The notes beneath the pieces are model-generated. The model saw nothing but the letters and a program-made list of their open reading frames with translations, had not been told where the DNA came from and searched no databases. A program made the position numbers and the translations under genes. From an uncultured Bacilli bacterium (GTDB lineage: Bacteria > Bacillota_I > Bacilli_A > RF39 > UBA660), in NCBI GenBank assembly GCA_934086255.1, contig CAKOIB010000017.1, positions 1-16,228 on the forward strand: 16,228 nucleotides of DNA. Direction: 5' to 3'. Positions 5,281-13,561 of this stretch are shown here, one piece after another. Position 1 is the stretch's first letter. Every line of letters starts with the position of its first letter.

Positions 5281-6996
5281 ATGGATGGTAAAATAAATGA
5301 AATTAGAAGTGCTAATGACATAGTAGATGTTATATCATCATATATACCTCTAGAAAAAAAAGGAAAAAACTTTTTTGGAGTATGTCCGTTTCATGATGAC
5401 TCTAATCCTAGTATGAGTGTATCTAGGGATAAACAAATATATAAATGTTTTAGTTGTGGTGCAAGTGGGAATGTTTTTAATTTTGTAATGGACTATGAAC
5501 ACGTTGATTTTAAAGAAGCGTTAGCTATTCTTGCTAAAAAAGCAGGAATTGTTCTTAATAGTGTAAATGTAAAAAGTAAAGAAAATAAATATGATAAATA
5601 TTATAAGATGTATGATATATCATTGAAATTGTATCAGAATAATCTTAGTTCTAATCTAGGTACTAGTGCTAAAGAGTATTTACATAAAAGGGGTATTACA
5701 GATGAATTAATTAAAACTTTTAAAATAGGTCTTGCAACAACATCAAAAGATAGTTTGAGTAAAATCTTAAATAGCAAAGATTATACTAATAAAGAGATAG
5801 AATTATATGGACTTGGAACGGGTACAAGTGATTTATACATAAATCGTATAATGTTTCCTTTATTTGACATATCAAATAATATTGTTGGTTTTTCTGGTAG
5901 AATATATAATACAAGTTCATCATCAAAATATATAAATACTAAAGAAACGCCAATATTTAAAAAGGGTGAGTTATTATATAATTATTATAATGCTAAAGAT
6001 AGTGTTAGGCAATTAAAAAAGATTGTTTTAGTCGAAGGATTTATGGATGTTATAAGATTACATAGTATAAATGTAACTAATGCTGTAGCGCTTATGGGAA
6101 CATCTCTTACTAAAGAACAAATAAACTTACTAAAAAGACTTTCACTTAATATAACTTTATGCTTAGATGGTGATAGTGCTGGTAGAAAAGCAATGTCTGT
6201 AAATGGTGCCTTACTTGAAGAAGCAGGTTTTAATGTTACAGTAGTAGAACTTCCTGATAATCTTGATCCTGATGAATATATCTTAAAAAATGGTAAGGAT
6301 TCATATATGTCTCTTCTTGATAATGCAATACCATATAGTGACTATAAAATAAACTATCTAAAAGAAGGTAAAAATCTTTTATCAGTTGAGGAGCAAACTG
6401 TTTATATAAATAGTGTTATTGATGAAATATCTAAAGAAAAAGATGTAATAAAACAAGAGTTATTGCTTAATAAGTTATCTAAAGAATTTAACTTAGATGT
6501 AGAAATATTAAAAAATAAGTTGCAAAATAAGGAAAAATGTAGTAAAATTGAGACGTTAAACAAAGAACCCATCAAAAAACAAAAATTGGATAAATATCAA
6601 AAGGCTACTTATTTAATACTTTATACTATGTTAAACAGTTATGATGCAGTGATTAAATATGAAAAACAATTAAACTTTTTACCTACTAGACCTGCTAGAT
6701 ATTTAGCTAATGAAATAATTTATTACTATAAAAAAAATCAAAGTCTTGTTTTAGCAGATTTTATGTCTACTTTACAAGATAAAGAAGAAATGGATACTAT
6801 GTTAAAAGAAGTACTAAGTTATGTTTTTCTTGATGAAGTTAATTTAAATGCAATGGATGAATATATATCTGTGATAAAAGGGTATAATAGTAACCGTGCT
6901 ACAAAAAGGTTAATGGAACAATTAAGAAATGAACCTGATCCAGTTAAAAAAGCATTAATTGCAGAGCAAATTAAGCGGGTTAAAATAGGGAGTTGA
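5281..6996 (+). CDS. dnaG: DNA primase DnaG
   Basis: A 571-residue primase that makes RNA primers at the replication fork. The N-terminal zinc-binding domain has C35, H38, C56 and C59 (CPFH, then CFSC). The TOPRIM catalytic domain shows LVEGFMDVI with E252 and D256, and CLDGDSAGRKA with D296 and D298, all needed for metal-dependent catalysis. The C-terminal helicase-interaction region is divergent but about normal in length. It is first in the operon dnaG-rpoD-trmK, the macromolecular-synthesis order common in Firmicutes, with only 5 bases before rpoD. Start is fixed by GGAGGTG four bases upstream. Confidence 0.97.
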   Translation: MDGKINEIRSANDIVDVISSYIPLEKKGKNFFGVCPFHDDSNPSMSVSRDKQIYKCFSCGASGNVFNFVMDYEHVDFKEALAILAKKAGIVLNSVNVKSKENKYDKYYKMYDISLKLYQNNLSSNLGTSAKEYLHKRGITDELIKTFKIGLATTSKDSLSKILNSKDYTNKEIELYGLGTGTSDLYINRIMFPLFDISNNIVGFSGRIYNTSSSSKYINTKETPIFKKGELLYNYYNAKDSVRQLKKIVLVEGFMDVIRLHSINVTNAVALMGTSLTKEQINLLKRLSLNITLCLDGDSAGRKAMSVNGALLEEAGFNVTVVELPDNLDPDEYILKNGKDSYMSLLDNAIPYSDYKINYLKEGKNLLSVEEQTVYINSVIDEISKEKDVIKQELLLNKLSKEFNLDVEILKNKLQNKEKCSKIETLNKEPIKKQKLDKYQKATYLILYTMLNSYDAVIKYEKQLNFLPTRPARYLANEIIYYYKKNQSLVLADFMSTLQDKEEMDTMLKEVLSYVFLDEVNLNAMDEYISVIKGYNSNRATKRLMEQLRNEPDPVKKALIAEQIKRVKIGS

Positions 6997-7001
6997 TTTA
7001 A

Positions 7002-8099
7002 GTGGTTAATGAAATCAAAACTTTTGAAGAAAGAACAAAAGAGTTAGTAGAATTAGGTAAAAAAAATGATAATAAAATAACATTTGAAGAATTAGCAGAG
7101 TATTTAAAAGGATTAGATCCTGATAGTGACTCACTTGATAAACTATATAATACATTAGTACAAAATAATATTGAGGTAATATCAACTGAAGCAGAAAATA
7201 ATGATGATGTTGATGATAGTGATGATGGATTAGACTTAATTGAGGATATATCTGGTAATAAAGATATAAAAATAAATGATCCTGTTAGAATGTATTTAAA
7301 GGAAATAGGTAGAATAAACTTGCTTACATCAGATGAAGAATATGAATATGCACTTCTTGCAGAAGAAGGAAATGAAGAAGCAAAAAGAATACTTGCAGAA
7401 TCTAATCTTCGTTTAGTGGTTTCAATAGCAAAAAGATACGTTGGACGCGGGATGGCATTTTTAGATTTAATACAAGAAGGTAATATTGGTCTTATGAAAG
7501 CAGTAGATAAGTTTGATCCTTCAAAGGGGTATAAGTTTTCTACTTATGCAACATGGTGGATAAGACAAGCAATAACTCGTGCAATAGCGGATCAAGCAAG
7601 AACTATAAGAGTACCAGTTCATATGGTTGAAACAATTAATAAATTAGCTAGAGTTCAAAGACAACTTACTCAAGAATTAAATAGAGAACCAAGTGAGGCA
7701 GAAATAGCAGAAAAAATGGGGTTGTCTGAAGACAAAGTTCGTGAAGTATTAAAAATATCACAAGAACCAGTATCTCTTGAAACTCCAATTGGGGAAGAAG
7801 ATGATTCGCATCTTGGGGATTTTGTACCAGATGAAAGAATGATGTCACCTGAAGAATATACTACTAAAGAATTATTAAAAGAAGAACTTGAAGGAGTACT
7901 GCTTACTTTAACTGAAAGGGAAGAAAAAGTGTTAAAACTTAGATTTGGATTGGATGATGGACATTGTAGAACTCTTGAGGAAGTTGGACAAATATTTGGT
8001 GTTACAAGGGAAAGAATAAGGCAAATTGAAGCAAAAGCTTTAAGAAAAATGAGGCATCCATCTAGATCTAAAAAGCTTAAGGATTTTTTAACGGATTAA
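7002..8099 (+). CDS. rpoD: Primary sigma factor RpoD (SigA)
   Basis: A 365-residue housekeeping sigma factor, typical of Firmicutes SigA. An acidic region 1.1 (residues 1-90, with an Asp-rich run near 68-80) is followed by region 1.2 DPVRMYLKEIG (from D93), regions 2.1-2.4 with YATWWIRQAI (W185, W186 help melt the -10), region 3, and the 4.2 helix-turn-helix VTRERIRQIE (334-343) that reads the -35. The start is a GTG; GGGAG lies 9 bases upstream at the end of dnaG. Its TAA stop overlaps the next gene's ATG by one base, indicating translational coupling. The many TGn-extended -10 boxes in this window are presumably read by this factor. Confidence 0.97.
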   Translation: MVNEIKTFEERTKELVELGKKNDNKITFEELAEYLKGLDPDSDSLDKLYNTLVQNNIEVISTEAENNDDVDDSDDGLDLIEDISGNKDIKINDPVRMYLKEIGRINLLTSDEEYEYALLAEEGNEEAKRILAESNLRLVVSIAKRYVGRGMAFLDLIQEGNIGLMKAVDKFDPSKGYKFSTYATWWIRQAITRAIADQARTIRVPVHMVETINKLARVQRQLTQELNREPSEAEIAEKMGLSEDKVREVLKISQEPVSLETPIGEEDDSHLGDFVPDERMMSPEEYTTKELLKEELEGVLLTLTEREEKVLKLRFGLDDGHCRTLEEVGQIFGVTRERIRQIEAKALRKMRHPSRSKKLKDFLTD

Positions 8100-8758
8100 T
8101 GAGGATAAATGAAAGATTAAAAAGAGTTGCATCATATGTTGATGACAACTCTTATATTATAGATGTTGGATGTGATCATGCTTTGCTTGATATATATTTA
8201 GTAAAAACTAAAAAAAATATAAAAGCAATTGCTAGTGATATTAGTGATGGTCCTTTAGAGTATGCTTATAAAAATATAGAAAAAGAAAACTTATTAAGTA
8301 AAATAAAAATAACTAAAAGAAATGGAATAGATAATTTAGAAAAAGAAGTTGATACAATAGTAATCTCAGGAATGGGTACTTCTAATGTATTGGATATAAT
8401 ATTTAGAAATAAAGATAATTTAGAGTATATAAAGAAGATAGTTGTATCATCAAATAATGATTGGTATACTTTAAGAAAAGTATTTATAAAAAATAATTAT
8501 TATATAAAAGAAGAAGATATAGTGTTAGAGAATAATAAGTTTTATCCTATAATAGTATTTGAAAAAGGAATTAAAAAATATAAAAAATATGAATTAAAAT
8601 ATGGTCCAATTCTTTTGAAAAGTAATAATGAAGTATTTAAAAAGTATATAGAAAAAGAAATTGATAAATTAAATAATATAAAAAATAGTTTAACAAATAA
8701 ATATTTAATAAAAAAAATAAAACTAAAAAAAGAAATTAGATTTTTAAAAAAGATTTAA
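8099..8758 (+). CDS. trmK: tRNA (adenine-22-N1)-methyltransferase TrmK
   Basis: A 219-residue SAM-dependent enzyme (YqfN in Bacillus) that methylates A22 in the D-arm of certain tRNAs. Motif I is IDVGCDHALLD (from I21), an acidic residue follows at the end of strand 2 (SDIS), and motif IV is VISGMGT (88-94), all typical of TrmK. The C-terminal third is a Lys/Asn-rich coiled coil, characteristic of this family, here with extreme AT bias. The ATG overlaps the rpoD stop (TAATG), so it is the last gene of the dnaG operon. The trmK-associated yqfO gene usual in Bacillus does not follow. Confidence 0.93.
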   Translation: MRINERLKRVASYVDDNSYIIDVGCDHALLDIYLVKTKKNIKAIASDISDGPLEYAYKNIEKENLLSKIKITKRNGIDNLEKEVDTIVISGMGTSNVLDIIFRNKDNLEYIKKIVVSSNNDWYTLRKVFIKNNYYIKEEDIVLENNKFYPIIVFEKGIKKYKKYELKYGPILLKSNNEVFKKYIEKEIDKLNNIKNSLTNKYLIKKIKLKKEIRFLKKI

Positions 8759-8767
8759 TTTCTTTTG
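8728..8767 (+). terminator. Terminator of the dnaG-rpoD-trmK operon
   Basis: AAAAGAAATTA (8728-8738) pairs perfectly with TAATTTCTTTT (8756-8766), loop 17 bases, followed by GTTTTTG. The trmK stop codon is the first bases of the 3' arm. The large loop and AT-rich stem make it weaker than others here. Confidence 0.5.
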
Positions 8768-8823
8768 TTTTTGTAATATCATTATACTGAGATTAGGCTT
8801 TGATAAAAGTATATGATATATTT

Positions 8824-8853
8824 AAAAAAGAAATTACATAGTTATAATTTCTT
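8824..8853 (-). terminator. Terminator of the YqfQ/VrrA-like gene
   Basis: AAGAAATTA (8828-8836) pairs with TAATTTCTT (8845-8853), loop 8 bases. On the minus strand the stem runs into TTTTTTAAA. The gene's stop codon lies at the base of the stem. The same 9-base arms occur in the trmK terminator about 90 bases away. Confidence 0.6.
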
Positions 8854-9274
8854 AAATAAAGAAGTTTGGTTTATTTACATCATTATTATTAGATGCATTA
8901 TTAGTACTAGTATTGTTATTAGAATTATTGTTATTACTATTATTTGTACTAGTATTTTTTCTATCATTTGAATTAATTTCTTTTGCTACTCTATACATTG
9001 TTTTAGCATTATTAATAATTGGTTTTACTTGATAAAATACTGGTATAGCTTGATTTATTACACCTAGTGTTTTGCTGGCACCATTTAATAAACCACTAAA
9101 GGTAAAAGTACTTGCTTTAGTAGCGCTACCTAGTGCATTAACTGCTGGTGCACTTCTTGCACCTAATAAAGAAGAGAGTGGATTAGTACGTAAAGCACCA
9201 CCCATTAAAGGGCTTGCTATACGAGTAGTATTTGGTATAGTACCCATCATATATGGATAAAATTGATTATACAT
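8852..9274 (-). CDS. YqfQ/VrrA-like protein with Asn-rich tail
   Basis: A 140-residue protein. The N-terminus is Tyr/Pro-rich, the centre (residues ~58-98: SGLLNGASKTLGVINQAIP, then YQVKPIINNAKTMYRV) resembles the conserved core of YqfQ/VrrA proteins, and the last 40 residues are almost all Asn, Ser and Thr. In Bacillus yqfQ lies near the trmK (yqfN) locus, and the same proximity here supports the call. The VrrA name comes from a variable-number repeat in B. anthracis; the Asn-rich tail is the analogous low-complexity part. A spore-envelope role is likely but not shown here. AGGAGG lies just before the ATG at 9274. It is convergent with trmK. Confidence 0.65.
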   Translation of the reverse strand: MYNQFYPYMMGTIPNTTRIASPLMGGALRTNPLSSLLGARSAPAVNALGSATKASTFTFSGLLNGASKTLGVINQAIPVFYQVKPIINNAKTMYRVAKEINSNDRKNTSTNNSNNNNSNNNTSTNNASNNNDVNKPNFFI

Positions 9275-9291
9275 TTTTATTCCTCCTGGTA

Positions 9292-9318
9292 TATAATATG
9301 CATATATTAAACTATTGT
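9292..9318 (-). promoter_or_regulatory. Candidate sigma-K/E-type promoter for the YqfQ-like gene
   Basis: On the minus strand CATATTATA fits CATAnnnTA (9292-9300), and AC lies 16 bases upstream (9317-9318). The predicted start would fall in or at the AGGAGG ribosome binding site (9282-9287), so the leader would be almost absent. This weakens the call. Confidence 0.25.
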
Positions 9319-9349
9319 CCTAAAAAATATAAAAAAATATCATAAAATG

Positions 9350-9378
9350 TTGCATATTATTTATATTTTTAATATAAT
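9350..9378 (+). promoter_or_regulatory. Promoter before a short hairpin transcript
   Basis: TTGCAT (9350-9355), 17-base spacer, TATAAT (9373-9378). The predicted start at about 9385 is the first base of the hairpin described next. Confidence 0.45.
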
Positions 9379-9384
9379 ATTAAT

Positions 9385-9440
9385 AGAGATTAAGATACTT
9401 TTTGGGACCCAGAAGTTTATTAATCTCTTTACTTTTGTTT
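9385..9440 (+). ncRNA. Candidate short hairpin RNA or stand-alone terminator
   Basis: AGAGATTAA (9385-9393) pairs with TTAATCTCT (9420-9428). Inside is a second helix, ACTT-TTGG with CCAGAAGT (one bulged T), closed by a GAC loop, and the two helices are separated by a 3x3 internal loop. The 3' side runs into TTTACTTTTGTTT. A transcript from the upstream promoter would be about 55 nt, mostly one hairpin. It ends just before the separate ileS promoter, so it is not part of the T-box. It may only insulate ileS from upstream transcription. No match to a known RNA is claimed. Confidence 0.35.
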
Positions 9441-9456
9441 AAACTTGTGCTATATT
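9428..9456 (+). promoter_or_regulatory. Promoter of the T-box/ileS transcript
   Basis: TTTACT (9428-9433), 17-base spacer, TATATT (9451-9456) with TGC extension (9448-9450). Predicted start near 9463, a few bases before the T-box stem I. Confidence 0.65.
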
Positions 9457-9462
9457 ATATAA

Positions 9463-9657
9463 GAAAAACAAATGATGAAGACGGAAATATATTAATTTTT
9501 TAAAGAGAGTTAGTGGTGGTGAAAACTAATAAAAAGATATATTTTAGATCACTTCTGATGTGTTTTATTAAAAGTAAAAACGGTTACGCGTTATAGTATT
9601 AGAGTATAAAAATAAGGTGGTACCACGATTGATTCGTCCTTTGGTATCATCTTTTTT
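9463..9657 (+). promoter_or_regulatory. Ile-specific T-box leader of ileS
   Basis: This leader binds uncharged tRNA-Ile and lets ileS be transcribed when isoleucine is scarce. Visible parts are the stem I base and loop-E region (GATGAAGACGGAAATA, from 9474), the conserved distal AGAGAGTTAGTGGTGGTG (from 9504), a specifier ATC at 9548-9550 (an Ile codon followed by A, as usual), and the T-box core AAGGTGGTACCACG (9614-9627). GAAG (9477-9480) can pair with CTTC (9552-9555) beside the specifier. The 403-base gap upstream of ileS is therefore filled by this leader, the hairpin unit at 9350-9440 and the upstream control of the YqfQ-like gene. Confidence 0.93.
9616..9657 (+). terminator. T-box regulated terminator
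   Basis: GGTGGTACCA (9616-9625) pairs with TGGTATCATC (9642-9651), all ten positions paired with two G-U, followed by TTTTTT. It uses the T-box core as its 5' arm, so antiterminator and terminator exclude each other. Confidence 0.9.
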
Positions 9658-9677
9658 GTTTTATAGGGAGGAATAAT

Positions 9678-12600
9678 ATGTTTAAAGAATTGAAAAAAGG
9701 AAAACCAGAAGAAATAGAATCATTTTATTCTAGATTTTGGGAAGAAAATAATATCTTACAAAAAAGTATAGATAATCGAAGTGATTACTTTGTATTTTAT
9801 GATGGACCTGCAACTGCGAATGGATTTCCAGGACTTCATCATATGGTTGCTAAGTTTTTAAAAGATAGTTTTTGTAAATATAAAACTATGCAAGGGTATA
9901 AAGTTCTAAGAAAAGTAGGATGGGATACTCATGGTCTACCAGTTGAGTTAGCGGTAGAAAAAGAACTTGGATTTAAATCAAAAACTGATATTGAAAAATA
10001 TGGAATTGAAGCCTTTAATAAAAAGTGTAAAGAGTCAGTTTGGAAAAATGAAAAAGCATTTAGTGATCTTACTACTAAAATGGGACAATTTATTGATTTA
10101 AAGCATCCTTATGTTACATATGATAATAATTATATTGAAACAGAATGGTGGATCTTGAAAAAATTCTTTGATGAAGGACTATTCTATGAAGGACATAAAA
10201 TATTACCATATTGTCCAAGATGTGGAACAGGTCTTGCATCTCATGAAGTAGCACAAGGGTATAAAGAAGTAAGTGTAGATACTGTTACTGTATCATTTAA
10301 AATAAAAAATGAAGATTGTTATTTCTTAGTATGGACTACAACTCCTTGGACATTAATCGCCAATGTTGGTTTATGTGTTAATCCAGATGAAGAATATATT
10401 AAAGTACAGTCAATGGGATATAAGTTTATTGTAGCTAAAAAATTAGCAAATAAAGTACTTGGAGAAGATTATGAAGTACTTGAAACATATAAAGGTAAGG
10501 ACTTAGAATATACTGAATATGAACAATTAATACCAGAACTTTCTGTATCTAAAAAGGCATTTTTTGTATGTTGTGATAACTATGTAACTATGGAAGATGG
10601 TACAGGTATAGTACATCTTGCACCAGCATTTGGACAAGATGATGCTCTTGTAGGTAAAAAATATGATCTACCTTACTTAAATCCTGTCGGAGAAGATGGT
10701 TGTTATTTAGATGGTCCATGGAAAGGAACACTTGTATTTGATGCAGATTTAGATGTAATAAAATATTTAAAAGCAAATGATAAGTTGTTTAAAAAACAAA
10801 AAATAGTTCATAATTATCCACATTGCTGGAGATGTTCAACACCACTTATATATTACTCTAAACCAAGTTATTATCTAGAAGTTACTAAAATAAAAGATAA
10901 AGTAATCGAAGCTAATAAAACAGTAAATTGGCATCCATCATATGTCGGAGAAAAACGTTTTGGTAACTGGTTAGAAAACCTAAATGATTGGGCAATATCA
11001 AGAAATAGATATTGGGGTACACCACTTCCTTTATGGAAATGTGAATGTGGACATACTCATATGATTGAAAGTAGAAAAGAACTAGTAGAACTATCAATCG
11101 AAGATATTGATGAATCAATAGATTTACATAGACCATATGTTGATAATGTACATATTAAATGCGATAAATGTGGTAAGGTAATGACTAGAACAACAGATGT
11201 AATTGATTGTTGGTTTGACTCAGGATCTATGCCATTTGCACAATACCATTATCCATTTGAAAACAAAGAACTATGGGAAACACAATTTCCAGCAGACTTC
11301 ATTGCTGAAGGAATTGATCAAACTCGTGGATGGTTTTATACATTACTTATCATATCAACATTTTTAACAGGAAAAGCCCCATATAAAAATGTATTAGTAA
11401 ATGACTTATTACTTGATAGTGAAGGAAAGAAAATGTCTAAATCAAAAGGTAATATTGTCGAACCATTTACTACTATGAAAGAGTATGGAGCAGATACAGT
11501 AAGGTTTTATTTACCATATGTATCACCTGTATGGACACCATTAAAATTCGATGTAAATGGTCTAAAAGAAGTACACTCTAAGTTTTTTAATCCATTAAAA
11601 AATACTTACTCATTCTTTACTATCTATGCTAATATAGATAACGTTGATCCAAGAGAATATGAAGTATCATACAATGATTTAGAAGAAATAGATAAATGGT
11701 TATTTTCTAAACTAAACAAACTAATTAAAAATGTTACAGACTCATATGAAGAATATGATCTAAACAAAGTAGTAAAATACTTAACAGATTTCGTTAGTGA
11801 AGATTTATCTAATTGGTATATAAGAAGAAATAGGAAAAGATTTTGGGGTAGTGAGTTAAATACTTCAAAAAAATGTGTTTATTATACAACGTATAAAACA
11901 TTACTTGATTTATCAAAACTAATTGCTCCGATTACACCATTTATATCTGAAGAAATATATCAAAACTTAACAGATAAAGAATCAGTACATTTAAGTGATT
12001 TTCCTAAATATGATGAATCTTTAATAAATGATGCAATCGAAGAAAAAATGGATTTAGTAAGGGATTTAATATCATTAGGTAGAAATGTAAGAGAAGAACA
12101 AAAAATAAAAGTTAGACAACCTATCAAAGAAGTAATTCTAGATGGTAAGAATAAAGATATTCTTAGTGATTTGACTGATTTAATTAAAGAAGAATTAAAT
12201 GTAAAAGAAATTGTTTTTGAAGATGATCTTTCTAAATATATGAACTTTATAGTAAAACCAAACTTTAAAGAAGCAGGTAAAGTAATGGGATCAAAGATGA
12301 AAGAATTTACTAATTTCTTAAGTAGTTTAGATGAAGAACAAATAAATAAACTAAGAAATAATGAAACTATTTCTTTTGGAGATATTGATGTTACTAGTAA
12401 TTTAATTGATATAAAAATTATTTCAAAAGAAGGGTTTAATACCGCTAATATGAATAATAATTTTATAATATTAAATACTTCTTTGGATGATGAGTTAATA
12501 AAAGAAGGATATGCTAGAGAGTTTGTATCTAAAATACAAAATCTAAGAAAAGAAAAAGGTTTTGATATAGAAAATAGAATTAAATTATATTATAATTGTA

Positions 12601-12752
12601 ATGATTATTTTGATTCTATAGTTGAAGAGTTTAATGATTATATTAAAAAAGAGACTTTATCATTAGAAATAATAAAAGATGAAAATATTAGTAATAAACA
12701 GTTAATAAATGATATTGAAGTATCATTTGATGTAGAAAAAGTGCTTATGTAA
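9678..12752 (+). CDS. ileS: Isoleucyl-tRNA synthetase, type 2, with GxHH signature
   Basis: A 1024-residue class I enzyme that charges tRNA-Ile. The first signature motif is GLHH at residues 52-55 (bases 9831-9842) in place of HxGH; the second is KMSKS at 585-589. The editing domain has WTTTPWTLIANVGL from W219. Zinc-site cysteines are C179/C182 (CPRC), C383/C386 (CWRC), C455/C457 and C495/C498. The C-terminus (NTSLDDELIKEGYAREFV, then IQNLRKEKGFDIENRI) is of type 2 (IleS2, eukaryote-like) and lacks the terminal zinc finger of type 1. Type 2 enzymes resist mupirocin, and the GxHH form is reported as hyper-resistant. Here it is the only ileS visible and is under Ile T-box control, so it looks like the housekeeping copy. 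GGGAGG precedes the ATG. Confidence 0.96.
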   Translation: MFKELKKGKPEEIESFYSRFWEENNILQKSIDNRSDYFVFYDGPATANGFPGLHHMVAKFLKDSFCKYKTMQGYKVLRKVGWDTHGLPVELAVEKELGFKSKTDIEKYGIEAFNKKCKESVWKNEKAFSDLTTKMGQFIDLKHPYVTYDNNYIETEWWILKKFFDEGLFYEGHKILPYCPRCGTGLASHEVAQGYKEVSVDTVTVSFKIKNEDCYFLVWTTTPWTLIANVGLCVNPDEEYIKVQSMGYKFIVAKKLANKVLGEDYEVLETYKGKDLEYTEYEQLIPELSVSKKAFFVCCDNYVTMEDGTGIVHLAPAFGQDDALVGKKYDLPYLNPVGEDGCYLDGPWKGTLVFDADLDVIKYLKANDKLFKKQKIVHNYPHCWRCSTPLIYYSKPSYYLEVTKIKDKVIEANKTVNWHPSYVGEKRFGNWLENLNDWAISRNRYWGTPLPLWKCECGHTHMIESRKELVELSIEDIDESIDLHRPYVDNVHIKCDKCGKVMTRTTDVIDCWFDSGSMPFAQYHYPFENKELWETQFPADFIAEGIDQTRGWFYTLLIISTFLTGKAPYKNVLVNDLLLDSEGKKMSKSKGNIVEPFTTMKEYGADTVRFYLPYVSPVWTPLKFDVNGLKEVHSKFFNPLKNTYSFFTIYANIDNVDPREYEVSYNDLEEIDKWLFSKLNKLIKNVTDSYEEYDLNKVVKYLTDFVSEDLSNWYIRRNRKRFWGSELNTSKKCVYYTTYKTLLDLSKLIAPITPFISEEIYQNLTDKESVHLSDFPKYDESLINDAIEEKMDLVRDLISLGRNVREEQKIKVRQPIKEVILDGKNKDILSDLTDLIKEELNVKEIVFEDDLSKYMNFIVKPNFKEAGKVMGSKMKEFTNFLSSLDEEQINKLRNNETISFGDIDVTSNLIDIKIISKEGFNTANMNNNFIILNTSLDDELIKEGYAREFVSKIQNLRKEKGFDIENRIKLYYNCNDYFDSIVEEFNDYIKKETLSLEIIKDENISNKQLINDIEVSFDVEKVLM

Positions 12753-12764
12753 ATAAGTACTTTT
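12737..12764 (+). terminator. Terminator of ileS
   Basis: AAAAGTGCTTAT (12737-12748) pairs with ATAAGTACTTTT (12753-12764), 12 pairs with one G-U. The 4-base loop contains the ileS stop codon. The downstream tract is TATTATG, so the T-run is within the stem. Confidence 0.65.
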
Positions 12765-12809
12765 ATTATGTAAAAAAACTAAATATTTTATGTAAATTAA
12801 GGACTTATA

Positions 12810-12818
12810 TGCTATAAT
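12810..12818 (+). promoter_or_regulatory. Extended -10 promoter for uppS
   Basis: TGCTATAAT, a perfect -10 with TGn, 20 bases before the ATG; AAGGAGG follows as ribosome binding site. No clear -35. Confidence 0.65.
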
Positions 12819-12838
12819 TTATAAGGAGGAAAAAATAT

Positions 12839-13543
12839 ATGAGTGAATTAAAACATGTTGGTATAATTGTTGATGGTAATGGAAGATGGGCAATGTCAAG
12901 GAATAAAAAAAGAAGTGAAGGGCATCTTGAAGGATCAAAAAACTTAGAAAGATTAATTTTAAAAATAAGTGAATCTGATATTGAAGTGCTTAGTTTATAT
13001 GTTTTTTCAACAGAAAACTTTAAACGTGATAAAAATGAAGTTGATTATTTAATGAATCTTTTTACTAAATGGTTTAAGATTATTAATAAAAAATATAAAA
13101 ATAAAAATATTAAAGTACTTTTTTCAGGCAGAAAAGAAAATCTGGATAAAAAAATTATAAAAGAAATAGAGTCTTTAGAACATGATACAAAAGATAATAC
13201 TGGATTAATAGTTAATTTTTGTCTTAATTATGGAGGTCGTGCTGAAATAGTGGATGCTACTAAGAAGATATGTAATGATGTTATAAATGATAAAATTGAT
13301 ATAAATAATTTAGATGAAGGTATTTTTAGTAAGTATTTATATAAAGATTTGCCTGATTTAGATTTGCTTATTAGAACTAGTGGTGAACAAAGAATAAGTA
13401 ATTTTATGTTATGGCAGTTATCATATGCAGAATTATTCTTTACAAATACTTTATTTCCAGATTTTACATATGAGGAGTTTACTGATATAGTAGATTCTTA
13501 TAAAAATCGTGATCGTAGATTTGGGGGTATTAATAAAAAGTAA
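12839..13543 (+). CDS. uppS: Undecaprenyl diphosphate synthase UppS
   Basis: A 234-residue cis-prenyltransferase that adds isopentenyl units to farnesyl diphosphate to make the C55 carrier lipid for peptidoglycan and other surface polymers. It acts at the membrane surface. Motifs are IVDGNGRWA with catalytic Asp12, YVFSTENFKR, and RTSGEQRISNF (from R179) with LWQLSYAELFF for diphosphate and magnesium binding. Length is slightly below the usual 240-260. In most Firmicutes cdsA, dxr and rseP follow; here a 55-base gap with a new promoter leads to unrelated genes, so uppS is transcribed alone or as a short unit. Confidence 0.96.
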   Translation: MSELKHVGIIVDGNGRWAMSRNKKRSEGHLEGSKNLERLILKISESDIEVLSLYVFSTENFKRDKNEVDYLMNLFTKWFKIINKKYKNKNIKVLFSGRKENLDKKIIKEIESLEHDTKDNTGLIVNFCLNYGGRAEIVDATKKICNDVINDKIDINNLDEGIFSKYLYKDLPDLDLLIRTSGEQRISNFMLWQLSYAELFFTNTLFPDFTYEEFTDIVDSYKNRDRRFGGINKK

Positions 13544-13561
13544 GATTTATATAGAAAAATA

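Noticed and set aside
8814..8822. TGATATATT, an extended -10-like box facing into the YqfQ-like gene from the other strand
   Set aside because: No -35 and no sense gene downstream; an antisense RNA is possible but AT-rich chance is more likely.
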